The notes below the pieces were generated by a model that did not search any database, had not been told where the DNA came from, and saw nothing but the letters and a program-made list of their open reading frames with translations. From Clarireedia homoeocarpa (lineage: Eukaryota > Ascomycota > Leotiomycetes > Helotiales > Rutstroemiaceae), in contig LNKV01000027.1 of NCBI GenBank assembly GCA_001465935.1, positions 682,001 through 746,000 on the forward strand: 64,000 bases of DNA, in the 5' to 3' direction. The translations under genes were made by a program, and so were the position numbers. Shown here piece by piece: positions 11,442-29,247 of the stretch (position 1 is its first letter; each line of letters starts with the position of its first letter).

Positions 11442-11870
11442 CGTATCTCCTCTGCCCTTCTCTACCCTTCTCGCAAGCTCGCAAGCATTCGCGCTCTATA
11501 AAAGTACCTTCAGATGATGTTCGCCTCGGCAATAGGAATTTCCAGGATTCACTGTTACCTCTCTCTACTTGAAACTCCATCTCTTGACGAATTTCTTTTT
11601 CACTCTCGCTGTTGAATCAGCCACAATCTAACGAAACCTCTTCTGTAACGAAAATCAGAATTGAAGACCAGCCAATTACTTTATGATCTCCACCATCCAA
11701 AGCAACTTTTCACTATTGTCATATTTCAGTATTTGGACACAAGTCCTGCTCTCGCATATGAAACTCGCAATACAAGGTTCACACCTATTTTGACGAATTG
11801 ACTGAAAATACTAGGTCCTTCGATCAAAATCCACAGAAAGGCTGCCACTGTGAGTGGAAAGCAAAACACA

Positions 11871-14558
11871 ATGTCCACGATGGTGGGAATGAGCGCACTG
11901 AACGGACGGGAGACACCTAGTGAACTTTCACCACAGCCATCTATATATACTTCCAATCGCCGAGCACGTCCACCTCCGATCGATACTGCGACTGCGAGTG
12001 ATGATAGGATACCTATAGGACAAAAGGTCCACCGGCGGGAATCCAAAGGTGGTCTTCGAGGGATGTTCACTCGAAACAAATCAGAGAAAAATATCGTATT
12101 TTCAGTTTCTGAGCAGCCCGCATTAGTTTCTCCATTGGGATCACCGGTAACATCACCAATCTCACCGAGGTTATTGAGTCCAATTGAGGACCGATTCTTT
12201 CGAAACTTCAGCATTAGTAATGAGCAATCCTCGCCGGTAACCCCCGGCAGCGCCAAGACAAACAGAACTCCTTCACGCATGAATCTACGGTCGAAAGCAA
12301 CCAAAGAAAGTAAACCTGCCACGAAATCTGCTCCGAAACCAGGTTCGAAATCAACGTCTTTCGAACCACCGCCTCTATTTCAAAGTTATCCGCAAGCCAT
12401 TAAACATGCTCGATTATCTGCCTCTACTCTGTCAGCGGACGCAGTGCTTCGAATTGCTGGACACAGGAGAAGCGACAGTGGGGCACCCGAAGACGCGACC
12501 GAAGGGACAGGTCAGGACCAAGCGAAAGCCGAAAAAAAAACTAGGACCAACTTGAAGCATCGAAGGCAACTGTCCGGCTCATTTTCCCTCTCAAAATCAG
12601 ATTGGACGGAAAAGATATTTGTGCTGGTGACATCAGGGTATCTTCTTCAATATTCTGGCGAAGGAAACTTCGACCGATTACCGGAGAAAATGCTGCAGCT
12701 AGGAAAAGACTCCGTGGCATTTGCGTCGGATGTAATTCCCGGGAAGCATTGGGTGTTACAAGTATCACAGTCGATGAGCGCTGATGGAACACCCATAGCC
12801 GACTCTCGATCTCTGTTATCGCGGCTTGCCTTTAGGAATGCTGACTATCGGCGAGCCGCCACTAGTTTATTGTTGGTCTTGGACAGTGCCGAAGAAATGG
12901 ACTGCTGGATTGCATTGTTGAGAAAAGAAATTGAGGGTCTTGGGGGAAAGAAGCAGGTTACAGAGACGGGAAGTGCAAAAGTGGACGAAAAACCAGAATT
13001 AAAAACTCAACCAAGTCATCGATACGTTATACAAAAACCCTCATCGGATCAAATCAATGGATCATGTTCGCCACGAAGTCCGTTTGATCGCAGGCCATCT
13101 TGGACACCACACGATGGCATACAGGAAGAGGATGAAGGAAATACCTCGCTTTTCCTACCTCAGCATGACAGGCTAGGAGTTTTCAACAGACCTGACACGG
13201 GATGTGAATCGGTCACAAACAGTGCGAGCTCATATGAGCACCGCCGGGACAGTCTGAATAGATTATCTTACTGTTCTTCTGGACAACGAACTCGTGTTTC
13301 GTCTCCGGCTACATCACCAACTCGAGATAGCACGTCCACAATGGATGAATTTCCGCCCCTGTCTCTGGATACTGCACGACCTAGGCCTAATGCCTCTGAG
13401 ATTAGTGAGCGTAGAAGATCATTACAAGTTCTTCAAAGTCTTCCGAATCCCATTTCTCAGATTGCAACACCACAGCAAATGTTACGAAACCCATCGTATC
13501 ATCTCCCTCCAAGGACCCTACGACATACCCCCTCGGCTCCCAACTTCAGTGTCCCTGTTTCCTCTAGCAAGCGATTCTCATCCAAACCCCCAACTCCGGA
13601 GAGCCCTTTATTACCTTCACTCATGAACACCAATATCGCAGAAACACCAAAACGAAGTAAGAAGGGGCCTCCAACTGCACTTTCTGTAGCCCGACCCCTA
13701 TCTCCGGTAATGGATACGGCTTCGCCGAAACGTGGTGCAGGCATGGTATCGTCTTCGGAATCATCGTATCCAGCACCTTCGAGGCGTAGAGCATCAGCTA
13801 TTGATATACCTTCCGTTTCTAGCTCAAGGACAGCCCGATCAAATTCTAGATCTCCTTCCCAGCGGCGAAGAGCATCGAGAGATTCCAGGACCTCGCGACG
13901 AGTATCAAGTTTTATGCCTACGCATGGGCTTGAGGTGCAGAATACCGAAATTCGTCGCCGCTCCAGCTTGCAAACTTTCCTTCAACCTAGTCCGCCCATG
14001 GAATCGAACGGAGTTTGCGAATCCATCTTCCCACCCACAATACCTCTATCTCCCAAACCATCTCAAGACGAAGCTTCCGAAAGCGTGCGCGAAACAGAAT
14101 GGGAGCGCGACCCCCTCGCATTACCTCCTCTCCTCGAACTCCCCCAATCAGATTCTCCTCATTTGTCCCTTCGTCCACATAGTATGATAGTCAATTCGCA
14201 AGACCGTCAAGCAACCGCGCCCGAAATCGATAAATCAAACTCACGTACCACATCACCACGACCACCTCGACAACGACCAACCTCAACGCTAGGACCCGCC
14301 CTTCACTCTAAACCGAGCCATCAATCAGATATGGGACCCCCGCGCTCGAAAAATGGCCGTGGCGTCGTCACAAATCGACGTAGTCTGCCGGCACTTATGC
14401 GCGGCGCACCGCCAGCCCCGCCGCCCAATTGTGCACTTCCTCCTTTACCGCCGAGTCGTGCTACTACGCCTTTGCCGGCCGGTCGTACGCTGACGAGTAT
14501 TAGGGTCAAGAGTCCGGAACCATCTGTTGGGAGGGATGTCGGTATCAAGGTGTACTGA
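11871..14558 (+). CDS. PH-domain protein with long disordered arms
   Basis: A single exon of 895 aa. I start at the ATG at 11871 (context CACAATGT), because the open frame extends upstream only through non-ATG codons. A pleckstrin-homology domain lies at about residues 228-356: the strands around WTEKIFVLVTSGYLLQYSG, a variable loop, then the terminal helix EEMDCWIALLRKEIEGL with the invariant PH Trp. PH domains bind phosphoinositides or proteins at membranes. The N-terminal 220 residues and the C-terminal 540 residues are Ser/Pro/Arg-rich and probably disordered, with many SP and RRxS sites that could be phosphorylated. The C-terminus carries proline-rich stretches (PPAPPPNCALPPLPPSR) that resemble SH3 ligands. 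The layout suits a cortical or signalling scaffold. The exact role is unknown. Confidence 0.82.
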   Translation: MSTMVGMSALNGRETPSELSPQPSIYTSNRRARPPPIDTATASDDRIPIGQKVHRRESKGGLRGMFTRNKSEKNIVFSVSEQPALVSPLGSPVTSPISPRLLSPIEDRFFRNFSISNEQSSPVTPGSAKTNRTPSRMNLRSKATKESKPATKSAPKPGSKSTSFEPPPLFQSYPQAIKHARLSASTLSADAVLRIAGHRRSDSGAPEDATEGTGQDQAKAEKKTRTNLKHRRQLSGSFSLSKSDWTEKIFVLVTSGYLLQYSGEGNFDRLPEKMLQLGKDSVAFASDVIPGKHWVLQVSQSMSADGTPIADSRSLLSRLAFRNADYRRAATSLLLVLDSAEEMDCWIALLRKEIEGLGGKKQVTETGSAKVDEKPELKTQPSHRYVIQKPSSDQINGSCSPRSPFDRRPSWTPHDGIQEEDEGNTSLFLPQHDRLGVFNRPDTGCESVTNSASSYEHRRDSLNRLSYCSSGQRTRVSSPATSPTRDSTSTMDEFPPLSLDTARPRPNASEISERRRSLQVLQSLPNPISQIATPQQMLRNPSYHLPPRTLRHTPSAPNFSVPVSSSKRFSSKPPTPESPLLPSLMNTNIAETPKRSKKGPPTALSVARPLSPVMDTASPKRGAGMVSSSESSYPAPSRRRASAIDIPSVSSSRTARSNSRSPSQRRRASRDSRTSRRVSSFMPTHGLEVQNTEIRRRSSLQTFLQPSPPMESNGVCESIFPPTIPLSPKPSQDEASESVRETEWERDPLALPPLLELPQSDSPHLSLRPHSMIVNSQDRQATAPEIDKSNSRTTSPRPPRQRPTSTLGPALHSKPSHQSDMGPPRSKNGRGVVTNRRSLPALMRGAPPAPPPNCALPPLPPSRATTPLPAGRTLTSIRVKSPEPSVGRDVGIKVY

Positions 14559-16425
14559 TCCCCATTTGGTTGGTTCGATGATTTTTCTTCTCTTCTTCTC
14601 TTCTTCTCTTCCAAATTTTCACTTCTTGTGCTTTATATTTTAACTTGATATACATCCTTTTTTAATGCCGATTTTCTTCTGTCATCAAATTCATGAATAA
14701 TATGAATGAATTAAATTTAAAATCATAGCGAGGTTGGGGTTTTCTTGCAACTCCCATTTTGGGGGGGCAGGCAGATGGTGAGTTGGTTTGGTTTTGGTCT
14801 GGTCTGGTATAATGAATACTTAATAGAATACCTTTTTTTTTTTTCTTTTTCTTTTTTTTTTCTTCAATTTCTAGAGATCTTATGAAGATGAAGATGATTT
14901 TATGAGTAAAGGGTTTGATTGATTAGCTGTGTATTTTTATGTATAGTACGATGGCTTTTTTTTTTTTATTTGGTGTAGATGGTAGGATTTTCATTTGTTT
15001 GGCTGATGATTGGGATTATGTGGAATTGTATTTTAAGAAAAGGGTGGACATGTGAGATGAGGGTGGTATGAAGAGGGGAGGGGGGAAGGTGGAAGGGGAA
15101 GAGAAAGGGTGGTAGGGGAAGAGAGGAGTGAGTGGGAAGGAGAGAGAGATAGAGGAGTGAGTGGGAAGGGGGGGGGGGGGGGGGGGGGGGGGGAGTGTGT
15201 GTGTATGTGTGTGTATACTGATGCTGATTTTGACGTTGAATAGGAGCGGGGGAAGTAGGATACTTGGTTGGTTGGTTGGTATATTAATTCAAAAAAACTG
15301 GAGAGAGCAAAGAATGAAAAGTAAATAAAGAATGAGGAAAGAGAAGCAGATAAGAAGAGTAGAATAGAAATATGATAGGATGATATTCAACTCTGATAAG
15401 ATGAAGATTAGATGTGATGAAAAGATTAGATGTGCTGAAAAGATCAGATATGATGAAGAGATCAGATTAGATGAGATGAAGAATAAAACCCGCCAAAACA
15501 AATAAACAAATAAACAAACAAAGAAACAAATAAATCCATTTATTTATTTCTTTCTTTCTTTGTTTATTTATTTGTCATTTCAACTAAGTTAGTCAGTTAG
15601 GCAAAAACATACTACTACTTAGTACTTAATATATTGTATTGTATTGTATTATATAGCCGTAACTTAGTAGGGGGGGTAGTTTATTTACTTACTTATTTAC
15701 TTAGGATAGAAGAGAGAAACCCCCCCCCCTCCCTTCTCCTCCCCTCCCCTCCCTGCTTAAGTAGATTGATAGGTTAGATAGCTTAGACAGGTAGGTACCA
15801 ACCATATCACATCACATCACATCATATGTTACGAAAAGCAAGTAAGCAAGCAAGCAAGCAAGTCACAATTTCGAAAATAGAGGGCGTGCGGGCGTGCGTG
15901 CGTGCGTATATCGTCATCTCATGCCGACTAGATTCAAACAGTCATAGGTTACACATATATACATGCATACATGAATGCATGCATGCACATCTATCCTCCA
16001 CTTACTCGGCGGTGTCTGTCGTCTTCGCATCCATCCATCCTTTACTTGACTTCTGCACTTGAGTAATATATCCATCCATCCATCCATCAATACCTTGCTC
16101 CACACCGCGCCTCGCCACGCCATAAAACGCAAAGCTACATGGGATAAAATACTTATTTTTTATCAAAAAAAAAAAAACTCTCTTTTTTGTATTCCAGATT
16201 ATATGCCCCATTCTCACCCTCCCGCCTTCCCTCCCGCGCAACCCGGAACTCCAAGCTTAAAGATCTTTCTTTTGCCCACAATCTATAACCTGTGTGTGTG
16301 TGTGTGTGCGCCAAAATGATGGCCCCAGTTCATTCTTCGTTCTTCATACGAGTACATCCGACAAAGAAATCATGTCTCCCGCAACTGCTCTGCCCTTACT
16401 CAACCACTCATCTCATCCTATCCCT
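14559..16425. other. Simple-sequence spacer between convergent genes
   Basis: The 3' ends of the PH gene (+) and the nucleoporin gene (-) face each other here. The stretch carries T-rich runs (14828-14865, 14955-14968), a run of 26 G (15168-15193), AAAC and TTTA/TTTC repeats (15490-15570), TTAC repeats near 15680-15700, AAGC repeats near 15835-15860, GCGT repeats and ATCC repeats near 16070-16090, and a TG run near 16290-16308. No gene is supported. Confidence 0.65.
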
Positions 16426-19400
16426 TCAAAGCAACAATGCCCCCGCAATCCGTCCCCTCAAAACCCTTACCCTCTCCGCCCCCACCTTATTATCCCTAAA
16501 CGCATCTCTCCCCAAATCCGCCAACATCTGCGAGATCTGATCGGCCTGCACCTCCCCCCCAAACACCCTCTCATTATGTCTCACACAATCCTCAAACCAT
16601 TGTTCAACCAGATACAAGATATGGTTTACAAGGACCAGCTTTGTTGGTCCAACAAACGGATGCAGTTCATTATAGTACATTTCCTCAAGGATAGTGATGA
16701 CGGAATCAAAGGAGAAATTGACGTGGATGAAGAGATCCGGGACCCAGTTTGCGGGGCCTTGCGGTTGTACGTTGACGCCGAAGGCTTCGATGAGGGGGAC
16801 GAGGATGATGGGAGAGAAGACGAGGTCGGATCCTGCGAGTCGTTGAGACATGTCGCGGATGGTGTTGATCATAGCTTCGTACGGCCTCTGGATTGGTTGG
16901 TCCGCGGTGGAGGGTGCGCGCTCCACTTGACTTTGTACTTGCATGAAGAGATTTTGCCAGGTACTGGTGATGTTGGCTTCATTACGATGATCAGCCACTT
17001 GATAGATTTGAAGACAGATATCATAGTATTCTCCTTGGTCGGCAAATTCATTGAAGAGCTGGAACAAGTTAGTAAAGATTCTAATGAACAAGCACAAAGG
17101 TAAGAGGAAAAAAGAAAGACACATACAGTAGAAAGCGGTTGAATAACACCATCAAGTTCCGCAATCACCATCTCTTTACGAGCAGGTCGAATCCTGTCGT
17201 CAGTGCGTAGGCGATGCAACAGCTCATCTTGGATATTGGCAACATCCAAGAGCTCAGTAGCTTCATGTAATAAGACCTGGCGTGCCTGCCTGTGAATTCC
17301 GCCGCCTTGAGTTGAAGCATTTGCCTTGGCTCGACTAAGATATTCTATTCTTCGCGATAAAGGAATGTCGAGTTCACTCTTGGCTAGAGTGAGCTGTACA
17401 CCAGCTGCCGCGTAGAAATCCTCTCGATGAACGTAGTACCTCCAAAGAAGATCAGAGTTCTGCACACTCCCGCTAGCAGATCGCTCAAGGTACTTGATAA
17501 CGAAAGGAGATTCGGTAGCGATGAGTCTGTCGACCCAGCCTTGCGCGAGATACCAGTCAAACAAATCGTATTGAAAGACCTCGTCATCCGAGTCGTCGAC
17601 AACCATATGGGCTTCCTGACGTTTTCTGGACGATACGGATTGTTTACCATCAACCATATCCGGTTCATTGGCAGTGGCATCATCGACAGCGTTCAAGATC
17701 TCGTGTACAACATCATAGCATCGCTTTCGGAAGTCATAACACGGTCTACGAGGATCATCCTCTGGTCGACCATCATTCAACCATGAAAGAGCTCTGTTTC
17801 CACGATCATGTTCCTTTGCAACAAGTAGCGCTAAGCTAATGGCGCCAGCATAGAATTGCATGCTTGAGTAGGTTGAGCAAGCATTGTACAAGTTATCGAA
17901 AGATAAGACTCCAGCGACTTCTTGAAATAATCGAAGACTCTCATTGAGTAAAGCACGGCCGTGATCAGAATTTGGTCCAACGTTGTGGGCTCTCTGTAAT
18001 TGTTCCTGAGCCTTGAAGATAATAACATCATCTGGACTACAGAAGCTACCGCAGCGTCTTCTTAATGCTTCCGCGACCGTATCCACGTTTGAACCTTGGG
18101 CGATATTGCGATTAACGATTTGTTTGACCAAAACTTTAGCCAAATCCTTGCCGGCATTGGACGAAAATAGCAATTCAAACGTGAGTTCGCGTAACTGTTG
18201 TTTATGCGTGTCATCCAAAGACACCCAGATATCATCCACTCGCTCCTCGAAGAACATTTGAACAAATGAGATACCCTCAATAATGCTTGTGTTGAGGGTC
18301 TGTAGTGAATGTAGAGCTTGATGTTCTCCCTGAAGAGCAATATCTTCCTGTTGACTAGTGGCACGATTCAATCCTTCTGGTCCAGATAAACCTTCGATGA
18401 AAGATTTGTTGCTGTCCAAAAATCTCCCCAATTGCATGAGCGCATCCTGAACCGTGCCGAGCTTTTTGGCATCAATCGTAGGTTTAATCGAGATCAACCC
18501 ATTGACGTCAACCATCTTCATGACTGGAGATTTCCACAGACCACGAATCAGTCTAGCCATATACAACGCAAGTCCTTCGTGCCTCGACGAAGGCCTCACA
18601 TTATCAATGGCCTGTGCCGATCCTTCAGTGATAAGATTCTGATCGATAGAAGGCCGTCCGCCATGTTCGACAAAAGCTCTTCGTGCAGCTTCAACAGTCT
18701 CTGGATCAACAATTCTTGTCGGCCTCATCTCTCCCGTTGGTGACGCATCACTGCCTTGACCACAAGCTACAGCCAACGCAGTCGCGGTTGCTTCACCTCT
18801 ACCATATTGTCGAATGAATTTCTTGATCTCATTTTCAAGTCCTTCATCACCACCGTTCCTGATTGCTGCAGCAAAAATATCTACAAGCCTGCGTCGCCTG
18901 ATGATGTGCACCCCAGAATTCGTCATTACCGCAACCTCTTGTGCAGGTAGGTCGTATTGTGTGGCAAGCTCATTTCCAAATCCCAGTGGTTGTTCAGAAG
19001 CTGCGAATGGTTTCGTTACAAGGCCTATGGCCTCAGCCCTGCCGCCCATATCTAACCAATATGCCGACTCATAGTACCGAGATCCTTGTTGTGAATTCAT
19101 GTCCCGTGCTTGAGCAGCAATCCGGCCAGTATCAGGAGCAGACAGGAAAAGAGCGTCACTGCCGCCACGAGTTTCTTTGGCGACAAAGCAGAAGAAAAAC
19201 CCAGGAGGATATCGAATACCTTTTCGGCTGTGAACAAGAGCCTCCGAAGCTGTTTCGATGGCGGGCTCGGAACCTTGGTAAGGTCTGGGTGCGACACGAT
19301 CAAGCCTTGGGGGGAATCGAATGTGTTGAACTTGCATACTCTGTGGTGCGCCCTGGCCAGTACCAAACCCATAACCATATCCTCGGGTGGCACTAAGATA

Positions 19401-20620
19401 CAAACGACACCCGGAAGTAGTTGTGGCCATAAGATGAAGTTTGGTTCCTTCTTTTGCAGATATTGGACTGATGGAAACAATTCGCATCTGCGAAGACAGT
19501 AGAGGTGAGGCTGTAATCATATGTGAAATATCGCGTAAACACTCCTGTCGCTTTTTCTCAATAACTTGATTGAGAGTTGTCGGGCTATCCATGTGGAAGG
19601 TTCGAATTGTGGATTCTGTGGAGAGGGTATATAAAAGTCTTCGCGTGTCGTCCACTACCATCTCAATTACATGCTCGGCCGCCTTACTTCCCCATATTGT
19701 TGGCACCAAGGACGTGTAACCTGGGCTCGTGTGGTTGATCTTCCCGCATTTGCTGGAGAACCATCTATCCTCATTTTGGTATGTGAGTTCATACACTTCG
19801 TTGGCTTGCCCGGCAAAAAATATTCGCCCAGTAGCCGCAGACCCTTCAATTGCTGTAACATCAATTCCCTTTATCGCTAGCGACATTCCCGTTCTATATA
19901 ACTCTAGGTTTCTATTACCGTGCTCGTCAACCGTATCTGCAACTCCAAGTAGAATAATGTCCTGTCTGGTTGCGACTACGACAAGATGTGTAATCGCTGG
20001 AATAAAGACACCTTTCCGTGGCACCACAAGCTTGACAGCAGTGATGCTATTTGGTTGCTCCTCGAAACCTTTCAGGACTGGATTTGGATTTGTATAGTCC
20101 CATAAATATAGTGCATTATCGATGGCTACCCAAGCATGATTTAGCTCCGCGAAAAGTCCCATTTGCGTCGAAACGGCGGCCTCGTTGTATTGTGTGTATA
20201 TCGTGTCTGGAATATCATACATTCTCGTTTTCTGGAATGGCACCCAGGCGGCATCGGAAGAAGGAGATGAAAGCTCATAGTCTGAAGAAATGCCCTCTAT
20301 GGAAAAAAGTTAGCACCTATTCCCGCATCAATTGAGTCGTCCTTACGTTTGACATAGCTATCAAGATCTGGAAAGCTTGCTTCTCTCTGCAATACTTCAT
20401 TGATGGTCCTCGCCGCCCGTTGAATAGGTTGTAATGGTTGCGGTTGGGCCTGAAGTGGATTTGCTGCCGTAGGGCTTGCGACTGCATTTTGAGGAGCAGC
20501 AGGTTGTGGTGGGCGGAAGACAGGTGGCTGCGGTGGAGGAGGTTGATTGAATCTTGGAGCAGCTGGTGTCATAAAGTATGTACCTGGCAATGGCCTTTGC
20601 GGTGTAGGTGGGAAAGCCAT
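16426..20620 (-). CDS. Nucleoporin Nup155/Nup170 family
   Basis: This is an inner-ring scaffold subunit of the nuclear pore complex that contacts the pore membrane and other inner-ring nucleoporins. Three exons (20620-20347, 20296-17127, 17058-16426) give 1358 aa, the usual family length. Intron 1 is 50 nt and intron 2 is 68 nt; both keep the frame. The N-terminus is Pro/Gln-rich and disordered (residues 1-70). A beta-propeller follows (about 90-520), opening with the conserved segment around DAAWVPFQKTRMYDIPD. The C-terminal two-thirds is an alpha-solenoid. The second ATG (20620, MAFPPTPQRP) is preferred over the in-frame ATG ten codons upstream because it begins the conserved Pro-rich N-terminus. 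Long open frames on the other strand in this interval are shadows. Confidence 0.93.
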
Positions 20621-21266
20621 TTTGAAATATTTTCGACTGGGTATAGCCAAGCTCCAAGTAAATGCAATCGCGAGATGTGAACTTTGCGAATGTGATTAAA
20701 TATTATAAAAATTCATGAAGAAACGATTGATTGGTGCGCAGTGAACACAACACGACACGACTGGAGGAATTGCGACAACAGAAAATCGACGTCGAGCTCG
20801 TAGACTGGGATATTTGCGGCGAGGAGCTGTAACTCTCTCGATGCGCTTCGCGACGCGGTCGAAGGATAAATATTTCTGCGGCACGTGATATCAATACGCC
20901 TTTGTGCCATCAACACTTCGGATCATTGACAATATATACCGTTTTTGAAAGAATGATACAAACTTCTATATTCTAGGTGCAAGTTAATGAAAGTATCGAA
21001 TTCACTGTTCATGATAAAGTTCAGTGACTAGACAAACTTTTAGTAATTATTTAAGTTATCTGTCTGCTCTCACTGTAGCTTATAAGCTTGTGCAGTATGG
21101 ACTCTTGCTATGCTACATAAAGTTACAGCCCAGATCAAATGCAGTGATAAGAGTACGGTTATCTGAAACTGTAGGACTTTGTGTCTATACTGCCATCTTC
21201 TCTCCCCCCTCCTTCAACTGTCTCTGTGCACTCTGCGGCACCTCGAATCTGACAAGGCTTCACACT
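20621..21266. other. Spacer / nucleoporin promoter region
   Basis: About 650 bp between two genes on the same (-) strand. It should hold the nucleoporin promoter and the 3' untranslated region of the ketoacyl reductase gene. No gene or clear motif was seen. The three short overlapping frames near 20700-20916 have no resemblance to any family. Confidence 0.5.
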
Positions 21267-22327
21267 TCAAGCTTTCTTTGCCTCTCTCGCGGCTTTCTTC
21301 AGAGCTCTAGCCCTAATAGATTGATGCATTTCCTTGTTCTTCTGAACCACGAATTGTCGTCCAACACCCAATGTATTCTCCAACCACCATTGCATTAATG
21401 CATGACCCCAGAATGGTGTACTGGTGTAAGCCATCTTCTGAGCTCCCCCGCTCCTTCCAATTTTGCTCAAAGTAGTCTTGACGAATGTTCTCGGGTTGGG
21501 AATGAGTAAGCTCGTTCTGCGAATTTTGCTCATGGCGGTAGTGACCAAATAACTTAGTACTAACTCAACATCGACACCAGTACCTTTGAGCTCCCCCCCA
21601 AGTGATGTAGACCATTGTTGTAAGAATGCTTTACTACCAGAGTATGTAGCTAAAAGCGGAGTTGGCAGCCAACCACCGAATGAACCCATGGTCAGGATAA
21701 GACCACGTTTCCTTTGTACCATTCCCGGGGCCACAATCTGAGTGACACGAAGTGTGCCCATGCAATTGATCGTGATGATATCCCTCATCTCCTCTCTAGG
21801 TGTCAAGATAAATGGAACAGGAATGGAATGGCTCTGCCCAACGTTGTTGATCAAAATACCGACATCAAGTCCATCAACCAAAGCCTTCAGCTTTGCGTAA
21901 TCTTCATCGCGATTGGCGGCAAAGTCCATAGGAAGGATCTTAGTCTTGATGGCAGGGCCAGCATACTTTTGTTCGATTTCGGTAGCAAGGGTCTGGAGCT
22001 TCGATTCCGTGCGTGAAACGAGAATGAGGTTGAAGCCTTTCTGCGCGAGTTGAATGGCATATTCTTTACCGAGTCCGTCGGATGCTCCTGTCACAAGAGC
22101 CCATGTTCCCTTGGGACCGTACTTGCGGAGCTAAGTAAACGTTAGCTGGATCCATCCTTTCATTAAGTCCAAGTCTGAATACATACATTGGTCCCTGGAA
22201 GTACAAACAAGCTCAGTAAGAGCTGTACATAGCTGATAACTTTGCTGGCAACAGCAAAAGCCCCGATACCAGCGAATCCAACAAGGGCCGTTTTGGGGAT
22301 ATGCGAAACGAAGGTGTCGAGGACCAT
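21267..22327 (-). CDS. Very-long-chain 3-ketoacyl-CoA reductase
   Basis: It reduces 3-ketoacyl-CoA to 3-hydroxyacyl-CoA with NADPH, the second step of very-long-chain fatty acid elongation in the ER (yeast IFA38/YBR159w family). Two exons (22327-22187, 22130-21267) give 334 aa; the 56-nt intron has a GCTAACG branch site. The N-terminal 47 residues contain a hydrophobic helix for ER anchoring. Next come the short-chain dehydrogenase cofactor motif [12 protein letters not shown], and the catalytic Ser and YSGSK (Tyr/Lys). The C-terminus is Lys-rich (REAKKA) but not a textbook KKXX signal. It is divergent from ERG28, with 240 bp between the start codons. Confidence 0.93.
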
Positions 22328-22567
22328 TCTGTTACAAGTGTTGACTGAGGTGTGGATTGTAAGTTATTATTCGGGTCATTTTCGATTGTTTCTCTCAGGA
22401 AATATTTTGAGAGAGGTGGGATGCCAAGAAGTCTCATTGGGTGAGGAAAGGCCCAAGCTCGCACGACTGAATATCGAGCTTGCCTTCAGCAACAAAGTTT
22501 ACCTGAAGCCAATTTCTAGTTCAATCAATCTTCACCTCGCGGGTGCGCCTAGCTCGAGGAAACCACA
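22328..22567. promoter_or_regulatory. Shared divergent promoter, ketoacyl reductase / ERG28
   Basis: Only 240 bp separate the two start codons, so both promoters must lie here or overlap. Both genes serve ER lipid synthesis (very-long-chain fatty acids and sterols). I could not identify a specific binding site with confidence. Confidence 0.6.
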
Positions 22568-23090
22568 ATGTCTTTCCTCAGCACAATCACCGCTTACCTC
22601 CCGCAAAGCGAAGGCATCCTTCCTCAGTGGCTTCTCTTCGTACGTTTTAACACGGTCGTCCGGGATATCATTGATGATTATTGACTGACAGGTAATGCGA
22701 TAGATTTCAGTGACCTCTCTTTTCAACACTGTGCAATGCTATCTCACTCTAAAGTTTACTCGACAAATCTACAACGCACCCCCCAAGTCGACCTCTTCCG
22801 CTGCAACATCGTATCCATCTGATACATCTGCAACACCACTTTCATCCCGTACCTTTGGCACCTGGACACTTATCACGAGCATTGTTCGACTTTCGACTGC
22901 TTACAATGTGAACAATCCACAAATCTATCAACTAGGATATGCGACCTTTGCGGTGGCTTGGTTGCACTTCATGAGCGAGTGGTTGGTCTTTGGAAGCTGT
23001 AAGATGGGCAAAGGCTTAGCTGGGCCGGCAACTGTTAGCACAGCTACCTTGATCTGGATGTGGATGCAGTGGGGATTTTATGTTAAATGA
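22568..23090 (+). CDS. erg28: Ergosterol biosynthesis scaffold Erg28
   Basis: Erg28 tethers the C-4 demethylation enzymes (Erg25/26/27) and other ergosterol enzymes in the ER membrane. Two exons (22568-22639, 22704-23090) give 152 aa. The 64-nt intron splits WLLF from ISVTSLFNTVQ, which restores the conserved family segment. Four hydrophobic segments are visible, and the conserved motifs include RTFGTWTLITSIVR, AYNVNNPQIYQL, HFMSEWLVF and the C-terminal WMWMQWGFYVK. Length matches the family. Confidence 0.93.
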
Positions 23091-23336
23091 GGAGCCCTGA
23101 TCGAGTAGACAGGGGGGAATGGAGAGACGAGTGCGCCGAGAATGTGCAGGCGAAGAAACGACAATTGCGGCAGACACAGCAAACTAGGATTGGGGCGTAG
23201 CGTTGGATTTAATGTGGTGATATAGGCATTGTCGCACACATCATCTATGATAACTTTTAGTACAATTGCTTTTAATATGAGCCAAGCCGTAAGGTCTATC
23301 TGTCTATATGCGCACATTAATATCAAGAGCAGGTCT

Positions 23337-29247
<5,911 letters not shown>

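Larger units (their letters stand above)
8948..11870. other. 2.9-kb spacer with tandem repeats
   Basis: This lies between the divergent genes ask1 (-) and the PH-domain gene (+). It holds GTAT/GCAT repeats near 9648-9690, short CAC/CTC repeats near 9794-9835, and the two arrays listed separately. Long open frames here (for example 10626-11276) translate only the repeats and have no family resemblance. The 3' part is probably leader for the PH-domain gene. Confidence 0.6.

Noticed and set aside
16294..17103. 269-residue plus-strand frame
   Set aside because: It is antisense to the last two exons of the nucleoporin gene and begins in a TG repeat.
17427..19502. Several plus-strand open frames of 80-150 codons
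   Set aside because: They are antisense shadows of the nucleoporin gene, whose minus-strand frame carries the family sequence throughout.
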